From assembly GCF_002443255.2 (NCBI RefSeq), contig NW_019211459.1, forward strand, positions 6,860,082 to 6,924,081: DNA of 64,000 nucleotides, written 5' to 3'. Below, piece after piece: positions 23,267 to 35,100 of this stretch. This DNA comes from Varroa destructor. Lineage: Eukaryota; Arthropoda; Arachnida; Mesostigmata; Varroidae. The position numbers were made by a program, and so were the translations under genes. Positions within the stretch are counted from its first letter, which is position 1. Each line of letters starts with the position of its first letter. The notes under the pieces were generated by a model. The model was not told where the DNA came from, made no database searches, and saw only the letters and a program-made list of their open reading frames with translations.

Positions 23267-24760
23267 AGTATATTACGAAACACATCTGTCTGTACTCGAA
23301 TTTTATGGTGTTTTGTTTGCTCTAACAGTAACTTGCTGATTAAACAATATAGCATCGAAACAGTTAGCACCGGGTGTATAGGAGTAGTTCGTCGGCTAAA
23401 AGCTGTTTTCGTTACCCTGGTGGGTCATTACTATACAAGGAACAGTTGGCGCGTGTTAATGCTGGCGCTATTTGCAATTGCATCTAATAAACTTTTCATT
23501 AAATATGTGGCGGATATATAGATAATTTTAATTGCTATAATAGATAGAAGGACCAGTTATCGATTCGAATAATAGTCTAAATATAGCAAACAGGCTTGCT
23601 GTGTCTTTCACGAGACTCCTTGCAGTATATTTTGCAATATCTTCAATTGCATGCTGGCTGAAGCTCAAACACTGCATCGAGCCCCCTAGTTAGACAGGAA
23701 ACAGTGAGACACCTCGTAAATGTATCGAAAGGGCTATGATGCGCACACTTCTACGAGATCAAATACCCCCGAGTCATCCGGTGGTTTGTACAAATTAATG
23801 GCACCTAATTATAAGTTGTGTTGATTGCCCGATAAAGTTTTTATACACAGATTTTTAAAATAAGTTTACACAAAATAATATCCCATACTATGTGATTTCT
23901 CTCCAGTAGCAAACGAAAGGTAATTGTATGAACGGTATTTTTTCTAAATTAAGTAATTGATCTAGCCGCTTTATCTTGTTTGTTTGATGTATCGTTTGGT
24001 GTCCTGTGAGCTTACGCTGAGTATGGAATCGAACGACTGTTGGAATCGACGAGCAGTCCATTGGAATAGTAAACGTCTTCATGTTTTAATTGAGGTACCT
24101 TTCTGAGATTTCAAGTATCGGGTTGAGTACTGCAAGTTGATCATACAAAGACGAATTTTCTCTACGAGACAGCTTCGTTGTTTCTATGAATTTACCTACT
24201 GTTATTTGTTTCTAAATAGAGAAAAGCTACACGACTCGACATCGCTAAACGGGGGAAGGTGGTTAAACATGCTAGGTTTAGGCGTACGCAGGTGTCATCA
24301 GTAGACATCGTTACGATAACCTGCAAATTGATGATGCGGTTTACAAACCCTTGTGAGGGCTTTTTCTTTGTGTGTAAAATTCTGCCTATATAGGTAGACT
24401 AGCTGTACAGATTTAGAATTCTAATTTCTGTGTATATTTGCCCTGAAAGATGTGGCACAAGCGACTGTGGCGCCTCGAATTTCTTAAACGTCTAGATCTA
24501 GTGCATTATTCACATAAAGGATTTGGTCCAGACAAAGGACAATGCATTGAGCCTGAGAAGGAGTTAGGTCCTTACCATAGATGGATACTATGAGATCTTT
24601 TAACTTATATTGAAAATTTGTACACTTTTGTTATTAATCTACGATTACATATATATCTAGGCTCTGAAGCCTGCAGGAGTTCGGCATACGATTCCAGCAG
24701 GTCGCTACTCGACATATGTGAAATTTAATTCTAGTGGCACAATCGTGCTTGCGTTATCGT

Positions 24761-24805
24761 TGCTTCTAGATCTAACATAAGTGTGCTTCTAGACCTAGAT
24801 AAGTG
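24761..24805. repeat. tandem duplication, 22-23-base units
   Basis: Two adjacent near-identical copies (24761-24783 and 24784-24805), each beginning TGCTTCTAGA and ending AAGTG. Confidence 0.85.
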
Positions 24806-26899
24806 TGATTCTTAGTACATTTCTTGAAGCAAAATTAGTAAGACCTACGCAGTTCACACAGAGAATGGGGTAGCAGAATTGGCACTGAGCAAGGCTAAGG
24901 GCAAAGTTCGTGAGCCACGCCGAGCTTTAAGTTCGAAAACTGGATTTTTTTTCTCGTAAAGTATATTTTTTCCAAGTCACTTTGAGTTGCATAATATCAT
25001 TGTTTGAAGCTTTGTTAAGAAAAGGTTAAGCGATGCGGACGGAAACATGTACACGGTAACAGCGGTAAATTTTGTTGTTGACAGCTTTAATTGAGGCAAG
25101 CATAATTATACATAATGAATCTTCCTTACACACCCCTTATACGTTCCCTGTCAAATTCGTCAGAGATTCCCTTACGAGCTTAACAGATATCGTACTGTAA
25201 TCTTTCTATCATATCACTATTTAGATATATTTCTAAAAATAATTGCTCCTTCTACCCTGCGAGTAACAATGCGAGACACGAACCAGCTTTGAATACCTTT
25301 TTTCGATAAATTTATAGGTGTTCAATTGGCATCGCATCGAGGAGATAGTGCGAGTAGTTGTATGGAAAACAGACGTTAGAGGTACGGGTAGCAGATGGTC
25401 TTCAGCAATAATGAGGGAGCACGACAGGTTCTAGATTTTTGACTTTGTAACAGGGATGTATTGACTTTAATTGAATGACACGTACATCCGGTTGCATGGA
25501 AAAGAAATTTGATGGGTCTACGGGCAGGGTTCGATGAGAAAAATTGCATTTGAAGAAAATCTGGCGTAAGTAGTCGATCGACCACAACTAGCTCGATTTT
25601 AACAAGCCCTTTTCTTTTTATATGTTCCAGCCTCTTTATATTTTTTTCCGAAGATCTTTTCTGTCTCAAGAGGGCGGCCAGTCAAAATCGACGAGAGGCA
25701 AATCGAAATCAGTTATATCGTATGCTATGAAAACTGTCGCCTAATCGTAAACAACTGAGCCTCTTACGGATATACTTATGCGGTAGTCCTGAATCTGGAC
25801 ACTAGTGGCTGAATCTAAAAGGAGGACAATCATAATATTGAAAAGGATCTATTGTCACACCTCTCCCGTGCGTCAGTCGATTTTATTGGCTTAAGGGCAT
25901 AACAGACACATAATCGTCGCTCTAAACCATTGTTTGATCCAACGTATTACATAGCGTCCTTATAGCAATGTTGTTTTTTCCAACCTGGTATCTCGGTCAC
26001 TTCGCTGAAAATCGGCATACGATAAGTGATCGTTTTCTGCTAAGTTTAAAACTATAATTTAATGGAAGTATATTCTAATGTTTTAGAAAGGGATCATGCT
26101 TTCTCCGCGCGGAAAACACTGTTATTGGCTGCGGGGAACATCTCCCTTGTAATAGTGTGATGTACCTGACGGCGTACGAGTTGATGGTCTTCAACATTGT
26201 TAGTAAAGCAGCATTTATTCTGCTAGAGACAGTCCGCTTGAAGAAAATGCTAACAAAGTCCACAGTACATCCGTAGTCAGCGTTAATTGTTTCATCCATT
26301 ACACAGAATCAGATGTAATGTTACCTCTTATATATAATTTTGAATCATTTCTTAATATATTAGACGTTCTGTTTATAAAAAGACAGCCAAGTTTCCATAT
26401 TCCGAAATTTCGCGAAGCTGTTTCTGACAAGATGTCGACCGTCAAGTCTTCCGGAAGCGTATGTACTCACAATAAATAATTAATGTTAGATATGTACTAT
26501 GTTCCTTAATGAATTCAGCCACGACGCTGCTGCAGGGAGCAGGCTCGAAGACTAAATTAGAGAACATTCTGGATGTTTTAAATATTGAACACTATTTTGT
26601 TAAAACGATAAGATTGTCTAGACCGCATTGTGCGTTTCGTATTGTTCGCGAAGCATTTATGTAGTCTTAAAGTAATCCTAACGGGATTAATGCAAAGAGC
26701 ATAATCAAATTATGGCTCCTTCAAAATTGCAAGCTGACTATAAGCTTTTAGACTATCGCCAGTTACGGTACTAGCGAGTATGCACACACTGTCGACCGGG
26801 ACGGCACGTGAAAACATCTTCATGCAGTAATTCGTAATAGTGAGGCAGGTTTTCTATTTGCACGTATAAACTTACCGTTACCGTCGCAAATTTCCAACA

Positions 26900-27860
26900 C
26901 ACGCAGCCTGATGAACTCACTCAAATTGAGTTCCCATTTGATTATATGCGCCGCGCCGCGACCGGCGAAAAAGGACGTGGAGGATTTGGGGCATGAGACT
27001 TCTTAATGGTGGTTATCGGAACTAGGTGCACATTACCCCTTTCATCCTGAAAGCCATACCAGCTCCGTTGTTAGAGCCAAACAGAGTTATAGGAGCTTGC
27101 AGATGCGGCTGTTAGACCAGCAGCAGCCTCACTCTCAGCGACTAGTATCACTTAAAGCTTACCCCGTTCGTAGCTGGAGCAGGTGACTCCGCTTGTACGC
27201 CTTACCTTGCCGCGTACACCTGTCCGGTTGCTGACGAGAAAAGAAGCAACGTTAGTGATGTTGGCTGTTTGGTGTTGGCTTTATTGCAAATGAGACGAAG
27301 CGATTGAGTTTAGTTGATTCGCCTGCTCGCTACCTGCCGAGTACCTCCGAATACATACTCGCTCCCGTGAAAGCGATTTTACGAGCGGGCCCTGACGTGC
27401 GGCTTCAAAGTTGTTCCCAAAGCCACCATTCACACGGGAGGGCGTACTTTTTTTTTTTCGTGCAGATTCGTAGATCCCCTTTCACCGGCGTTTTCCCCGC
27501 CGTCATTACTAGCTATACCTTCAGTAGTTCTTGTAGCGAGAGTACAGAAGCTGTACAACTGACCAAGCGTACGACCATAGAACTGTACCGCTCTCTCTGT
27601 TCGGATTCAGCGTTCTCTACGGCTCCACATCGACTCGACAACGCTACGTTCGACTGTGTTCCTTCCTGCCTTCCCTTTGCCCAGTGCCTCCATCCACCTG
27701 TCCTAGTAAGTGCGCGGCAAAAGTACTTTTGCGGGAAACCATTTTATCCATCTTTCTCCTTTCTTTGTATCAGCTTCTTTGAGCCTGAGGCCAAATGTTT
27801 TGGCTGTGGCAAAACGTATACGTACAAGAGGTGCTCGTCTCCTCGACATACATTGAACAT
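26900..27860. promoter_or_regulatory. GC-richer patch, possible promoter/5' UTR of GTPase gene
   Basis: Sequence here is visibly richer in G, C and CpG than its surroundings (for example the GCGCCGCGCCGCGACCGGCG tract near 26949). A strong donor-like CTAGTAAGTG occurs near 27714. A 186-codon open frame crosses it (27304-27864), but it starts at a TTG and shows no known domain. Its position about 1 kb upstream of the first GTPase exon makes a promoter or untranslated first exon plausible. This is inference only. Confidence 0.25.
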
Positions 27861-28733
27861 ATAACCGTGTATTCTGGTTCACAGGGGTACGCTGTTAGAG
27901 TCCCGTTAAAAGGCAGTGCAATTGACCAGTGTTATATATATTTTAGATAGTCCTTTAGTCCTTAGACTGTTTGGATGACTGATCCTAGAATTCTTCTCGT
28001 GATCAAAGGGTAGGATATATTTCGACTGTTATTAGTTCCAGAAAATTTCAAAGAAAAGGATGCAGTGATCCTTGATCAAGTGGACAATAGCTCTTCTCAA
28101 AGTACGTCTGCATTGTTGAAAAGCTTGGTAAAGTCAAGGTCTTTATTCTTATTCATTGCTAAGCGATAATTTCTACCTGTAAGCGCAGACTGTCAAGGAC
28201 CGTTCTCTGCATTCAACAACAACAACTCGGCCATATTTGCAAAGTTTGGCCAAAAGAAGTTCTGTCATCCCAGACGGATGACCCTAAAGCGTCCGAATTC
28301 TGGATCGTCATTGTGTTTCGTTGATGAAAAGTATCGCCATTCGCCGCAGACGATTACAAGATTTTCCCGATTCCATTAGCGTTCATAGATAAACTGAAAG
28401 GGCGGTAAGGGTTATTTGTAATGGCTTCATACTTCACTGTTTGTTGACAGCACCGCTCCTTCATGAAGACGTGACAGTCTATATGTTTAGAACAAACATC
28501 CTAGATAATCCTCGCGGCGACACGCCGAGTGCATACGAATTATTACGTTGTTAGTTTTTTGTGCTTTTTTGGAATTAGCGCATTCATCTGATCATAGGAA
28601 CTTATCCGATCTCTAGAATTATATAGTACTGAGGAAACCATGTTGACTTAGCGTTGTAGCATGCGATTCCGTGTAAAGAGCCTTTGCAGATTACTTGAAT
28701 ACAACTTCGTTTCGAACTAGCGTGTTTAGATTA

Positions 28734-28905
28734 ATGGCTTCCTTTTTACAGAAGATTACAGGCAAGCGCGGGCCGACCTACTCAAACGGCAAAGTGGCCG
28801 AACCGCCAACAGAAAAACGTGATGAAGGCTCTCGTACCAACAAATTATCACTAGAAGACCGCGTAGTCGCTCTGAGCCAGCAAATGTACCGGGTTCCGGA
28901 AAAGG
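28734..28905 (+). CDS. EHD/dynamin-type GTPase, N-terminal exon
   Basis: Codes about 57 residues starting MASFLQKITGKRG if the ATG at 28734 is used. It is hydrophilic and charged, then has a helix SLEDRVVALSQQMYRVPEKG. The donor GTACGT at 28906 leaves one base of a Gly codon, and this is completed exactly by the exon at 44867 to read PEKG-LLDIYRQLNLP. Alternatively the exon begins after the TTTTTACAG acceptor at 28751, in phase 0, with the start codon on an upstream exon. I do not recognise a family for this segment alone. Its assignment rests on the phase match, continuity of sense and its coding-like composition. Confidence 0.6.
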
Positions 28906-31900
28906 GTACGTGTTTTCCTTGGTAGAAAATATGCAATTACACAGCTATCAAGTCTAAAATATTTTCTATTGCGTTTTTCAAAGAAAATATCCATTTTACT
29001 TACGTCTTTTTTTCTATGGCAATTCCACAATTTATTTCGTTTTTTCAAGGATGCCACTAGAGACCTGTATATAACTGTAGGTGTTCTTTGAACAGTTTTG
29101 CTTTCGCGCTTTCAAAGCCTTATGGAAACAGGTTCATTTGTAAGGTCCTTTTATCAAATGAAGACCGGCAAGTGCAGACAACAGTGAGGCAAAGTTTAAC
29201 TAAAATTGAAATTACTTTTGTTTGGTTTGATGATTTGACATGACAAGTTGGGCTCATGGAATGAAAACAGATGCACACGGTTCTTAGAAATTATATTGCG
29301 GTGAGTCTGAATCATTAAATCGCGCGGTTTGTTAGTAACTTGCGCCGAAGGAAGTTTCGATAAGTTTTTGGCCGTTCTGTTAATAGTCTATAGAAAAGGC
29401 GCGTACAGACCAATTCGAATCTGTTCGATAGGAAATCGTAGTCTCTTCACCAAGAATTAAGTACTTCTGAACAAAATATTCGCTCATCGTACGAGAACGT
29501 TAACACGTTAACTTCCATTTTGCATACATCTTATGCAGAGGTAAGCATTATTGCAAGATGGCTACCAGTTGAGTATATAACGTAAAATTGAGTTGAGCAA
29601 ATAAAACTACTCATTGCGGCAATACCAACATGTCCGCGACGCTCTTCAGCACGGCGGCAAAGATTTTTACTAGATTTAAATAAAACGAAAAAGTCAAGAA
29701 TGTTTCGGTGCGTTACTGTCCACTAATATCACATCTTGATTGGTGTCATATATTCGTTAAGAGTTTATTCAAAGTCAGATCTAATTCGAGTAGCTCCATC
29801 TGTCGAACGTTATCCAACAGTAACCAGGAATCGCCGTAAAGCAGAACAAGAAGTTCACTGAAGTTCTACGTTGTGGTATAACTCACAATCCAGGTTCATT
29901 TACAAGCGGCCGGCCTTTTGAGCGCTAGCGCCCTGTTAAGGTACAACGTTCCGAGGTGACCTATCACGTTGCGTTCTGGTCGAAATAGTCATATTTTACT
30001 CTGGCCTACCTAGCTCCTTCTCGGCTGACGGGGTTCATCCGACGATCCAAAATGCACACTCACTTTTTTATACAAAGGGTATAAAATATGCTGTAATATA
30101 GATACTACCGATACGGCCTGCTATGTTCGTTGAAATTGTGAGCGGTTTTGAAATAAATCTCTATAAGTTCTGAGTATTTTGTAATGTGACAAAACGTTAA
30201 AAAAAAAACGGAAAGCTGACTAATGCCGACGATAGGTCAACAATTTGATCATCTGCGGCTTTTCTAATACTTCGATATCGTGTAAGCGATGCGTCAGGCA
30301 ATTGTCTCTACAAAGTACAGTGTATCTGGAATTGTTACGCCGAGATACAGGTATGCATATATGTGTACGTGACCTTGTTTGGTTTATTTGTTGTTGTAAG
30401 GACATACGAAAGGTGACAGAGTGTCAATACGATAATGCAATGAAAATTGGACTGGTCATTGTTAGCAAAGGTGGACGGCAATCAGCCCAGTGACTGGATG
30501 TAGGTGACCTCTAATACAAGCAATACACGATACGATGTGCTAGCTTTTATGCCACAAGCGCGGGACGATATTCACAACATTTAGGCTATTTGACATTGGA
30601 ATAGATCGTCAGTATCAGATACATAGCTGGGCTGGGCCAAATTATATCAATAGACAGTATTACGCCGGCCGATAGAAGCGACCATTGCATTGAATCAAAT
30701 GCGTCAAACCAGTGGAGCGAGGTGGATTGAATATTAATGAAACAAAGGTTAGGATGAGCCTGAGCTGAATAGACAGGCGAACATGCCCGGAAGGGTGGCA
30801 GCCGCAGTGGTATGAGCCATCAACTACAGTATCTATCGCAGCATCAAACGCAGTAAGTTGATGTACGTAGTTCGTCATGCAGTAGTTACTAGCTAGTTTC
30901 AGCACCGCGGTCATTGCAGTGCAGTGATAGACTGACTCGGGCGCAGCAGCTGTCAGTGTCATTCTACAAAAGTACCCAACGCAAAGCATCAGGCCATATA
31001 GTCTAGTGCTTACTACCCTCGCTATCGAACGTACCATAATGTTATGCAGTTCAGCATAGGTATTCAGTATATACTACAGCAGTATACAATACTCGGTACC
31101 TTATCCGGCACGTTAACGGGCGCAGGTTCGTAGCAGAACTGAAAGCATCTCCTATTCGGGACTGGCGCGATGCCTCTACTAGACCCTATATTACAACGGC
31201 AAGGGCTTACTAAGTCTTCTTTCATCTATCACCCTCTACACGAATTAATTCATACGGCACTGAAGCACGCTATTCTGCACTGCAATGAAGCCACCATAGA
31301 GGTAGAAAGGGAAACAGGCAGACAGGTTGGAAGTGTGTCGAAAGGCCAAAGATCCGGTTTCTTCGGAGTGGCGGATGCATCTTCTGCTGCACCTGCGTGT
31401 CATGCGTAGAGAGAAGAAAGGCCGATAGAGGACAGAGCGGGGTGGCGGGCGAGATCAGGCGGCCATGAGAAAAGCCATGACCTGACCACCAGCTTTGGGC
31501 AAGAGAAAAATATGCCAGCGGAGCCATCGGGCATTATACTCATTACTGTTATAATCATAACCGCGACAATGCAGCCAGCTCAGTCCATTCAGCTGCTACG
31601 CCGGCTTATTAGCTGCATGGGTGCGATAATCTGCGACAATAATGGCATAATGGCTGACAGTGGTGGCGGTAGCTCGGTGTTTGAACCACTCACCGTCGAC
31701 CCTGTGCCTTGAGGCTTTGCAACTAAACTGGGACTATTCGACGCCAGCCGACTGTCGACCCATTGGCCGGATGTTGGTCATGGAGGTTCCGTTGGGTGGT
31801 TAGTGAGGAGTGGTTCCGCTCTGTTTGCTACGCTATGACTTGCTGCGTGTAGCTCGTGCGAGCCGGGCGTGTCCAGCCCGTCATCCAGTGCTAACGTAAA

Positions 31901-33670
31901 GTTGGGGGTTCGCAGGGTTCAAGCCGGGGAAAATGGGTACGGGCAAGTCGTAAGCGACATTGCGTCTGCGAGTTACTGTGCAGACTACCGCCCTGAGAAC
32001 CGCCTTTAAGTTGTCGAGCTGGTAAACCAGCAAGTTTGTACGCAGAGGTATTGCAAATTTAATATTATCAATGGGTGACTAAAAACCGAGATAACAGTAT
32101 CAGAAGTTTAAATACATAGATAATACAACATTAAGTGCATTGTACTAATGGTATTGATTGCTCGCTGCTCCGAAACAAGTTTCAGCTGTCGCAATGTCAT
32201 TTGTCAAACAGAACAAACTCTCGAGAACGTCTTTAGACGAATATCATCTACATAGTGCTTAAAAAAAATACGTGCTACGTTTACGTACATTTATGGTACG
32301 TTTTGTTTTTTTGACATCTACACACTCAATTGAGGATTAAAGATATTTCTGTTATCAGTGTCGTCACGGCTTCGATTGACCACTTCAATATGAAATTTTA
32401 TCCTGTCTATTACATAATAGTTTCTCCAATCAGTGTTCTCAGTGAACATATACCTCTATAAAAAAAAGGTAGTCCAAGCTCAAATACAGCTCAATAGAAG
32501 CGTAGCCTATTAGAGATTAGGCCAATTACTGGGCAAGGCATATCTCTGATGCACAAAAATATTCAAAATGGTATCTCTCATGTGGGAGAGACTTGCACAC
32601 GAAAAAAACGATCGTGTTTAGCGGTTTCTTCGGTTGACAGCGATGGAAATTACATCCAAACGGACTAAAGGCCCTACTCTAATAAAGCTTGAAGCATGTT
32701 GTGTACGGTAGCGGTCTAGCGAATAGAGTCCATTTAGCAGCTGAGTCCCTTATCGACATTATTATCAGCATAAAATAGGTAAGTTGCAGCGTGCGGCGCA
32801 GCGCCAAAACGGAGGCCCGCCCAGCGCTCTCGTTGATAGGCAGTAAATGGCCAATTGGCAATCGCGACGTCCTCTTGTGTGCAGCTTGTAGGCGGAGTGC
32901 CCTGCATCGTGACGGAGGAGTCAACCTGTTACCTCACTAGGCCAGTTGCCAGCCGATTTGTGCCTTTGAATGTCCCGCCTATCCCGTGTCCGGCGTTGTG
33001 TAGCTGTATGTGGACGACAAATCTGTCCATCTCGCAACCGATCGGTCGAAAGCAACAAATCATGAGACATTTTGGATACGCAGATTATCGCAGACGATTA
33101 GATTTACTCGATCATGATATCAAGAGCCTTGAAGTGATTACCACGACACCCGGCCAGGCTTAAGCGTCGCTACAAGCCGGGTCTGTTCCAGAATACGTTT
33201 GCTATGACAGATTTGAGGCAGCCATTTTTGCTGATTCAATGCAAAGAAAATGTTGGGTCTGGTTTATGATCTTTTAGCGGATTTCGCTAATGTAGCAGTT
33301 GTAGTATGCTGCAATAAATATCAGAAGGGGAACGTTCAAGTCTGTATATTTTGGTAAAAACTGCTGATTAAAATTAAGCTCACTCCGAACGAAGGTCGTG
33401 ATCTCACGCCAAACGGTGTCATTTTCTTTATTAGTTACCCTCAAGAGATTCTGTTTAATGTTGGTACATAATATGTGTGCATAGCTCGTGACTCTATTCA
33501 GAATGAATAAATTCGACAAGTGTAGTAATGATGGTAATATCTGCACTTGTCAATAGTTTATCTGCTGCGTTAGCATCTGGGTTATAGTTAAGTTCTTGGC
33601 TAGAATAGTCCTGTAAGGCCACATCAAACGCGTGCTTCTATTTTCTTTATCTCAGTCAAAAGCGGCGCGT

Positions 33671-33713
33671 TAATATGTAGCTCCTAATATGTAACTCGCC
33701 TAATATGTAGCTC
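33671..33713. repeat. three-copy short direct repeat
   Basis: TAATATGTARCTC occurs at 33671-33683, 33685-33697 and 33701-33713, at 14-16-base spacing. Confidence 0.85.
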
Positions 33714-35080
33714 ACACATAGCCTATTCCCTATGGCCTATAGGCAAAGGTGTAACTTCCGACTCGCCCTCTATTCTGGCCTGAGCCATTTTTTAGCTGAG
33801 CCACACGGTTATCCTCGTCTCGTTAAAAAGCCACATCGCTATTGGTTTCTCTCCAATATCATACTGTTGTGAAGCTGGTTGGTTGGGTGGCTGGCTTCCT
33901 TTTCCTGTCTTCTGCTCCCAGCAAATCAGATATGGATTGCTATAGAAAGCTGTAGCCTAGCACAAAGCAGCTCTGCTGGATCTGCCAGTCGCTACTCACC
34001 CTTCTCTGCTTTCGTTTCTATTTCCTTGCCACTCTTCCGTTGCACTGTTTATACGCGAGGGTTATATATTCATCCGCGGAAAAACATATATCACCCTTTT
34101 ATGTCAGAGGGAGAACTACTGGGGTGAAAGGCAAAGCGGACGTCTTCCGATGGAGTTGTGCCATGGCAATGTGCCCGGTTTGAAGGGGCCCGGCAGAGGA
34201 AACGGCCGTATCAGCGCTTACTTCCATCGCAACCATTCGTGAAGTTTCGAGATTTCGTTGCTAGGTCGGCGCGTCTAAAAAGAGCGCAAGAAGAACAAAC
34301 CTTTTTCCAAAAACTAGCGCTGAAGTTAGGGGAAGCCGGCCTGCCATATACACCATAGGGTGCCCCATATCGTACCTATGAGGCACATTTACCCGAACTT
34401 GTCGAAGTGTTCTGGTTACCTCCCGTCTAATGGAGAATAGGTTAAACATGAATAGGCTGTGGGTTAACGCTTATCCGTACATGTTAGCTTAAATCTGTTA
34501 ATAGAATAGTGTTGTCACACAAATAGCATCCAAGTTCTGTTACGCTTGACCGTTTAACGCTTATCGTTCAGTTAAGGCATCGAAAAACGTAAAACTTTCG
34601 TGCGTAACTATTCTTTCTGCAATGACTGGTGTGTGATTATATAGGGAAGGAAGAGCTGTTGTGCCGTTTATTCATGGTTTAGCACTTGACGTCTACCCGA
34701 CGACCGCCGTTTGAGGGACTATTACTAAAGATATTAACATGATTGACCTATCCGGATTGCCTTTAAAAGGTTAAGCTACCTTCACACGATATGAAACGAA
34801 TCACAGTCTTAATCATGAAGTTGGATGCCAAATGACGCTGGTGAATTTAGGCCTTTAACACATCACAGGCGTGGCTCTTCAGAGTTTGGAGATGTTGCCA
34901 TATTTTACTTTGCCTATAACATATTCATCTACTCAGAGCTACGTATAGGTGAGGACCCGCTCCTTCGAACAACTCTGCTACATTTACTGCTATGGTACTA
35001 TGGTAGCATTAGCTAAATAGGCAAGAGATTGATTCATGATCGCGGACAATTTAACATACAATGCAATAGCGGCGGTCGTT

Positions 35081-35100
35081 TATCGTATCGTATCGTATCG
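35081..35100. repeat. TATCG pentanucleotide repeat, 4 copies
   Basis: Four exact copies of TATCG in a row. Confidence 0.9.

Larger units (their letters stand above)
18237..28733. other. intergenic region without recognised gene
   Basis: Between the kinesin stop and the first recognised exon of the GTPase gene. I see no conserved protein motif. It contains the 3' UTR of the kinesin gene (no clear polyadenylation signal close to the stop), the hairpins near 20.1 kb, a TA microsatellite at 23.2 kb, a short duplicated motif at 24.76 kb and a GC-richer patch at about 26.9-27.9 kb. Confidence 0.5.

Noticed and set aside
27304..27864. 186-codon plus-strand open frame
   Set aside because: It starts at a non-ATG codon, crosses a T tract, has no recognisable domain, and lies in a GC-richer patch where stops are rarer. 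Kept only as a possible regulatory/5' UTR region.
33061..33165. GYADYRRRLDLLDHDIKSLE, considered as a reverse-transcriptase YxDD-like box
   Set aside because: The YADD tetrapeptide is not present, and no flanking reverse-transcriptase motifs were found.
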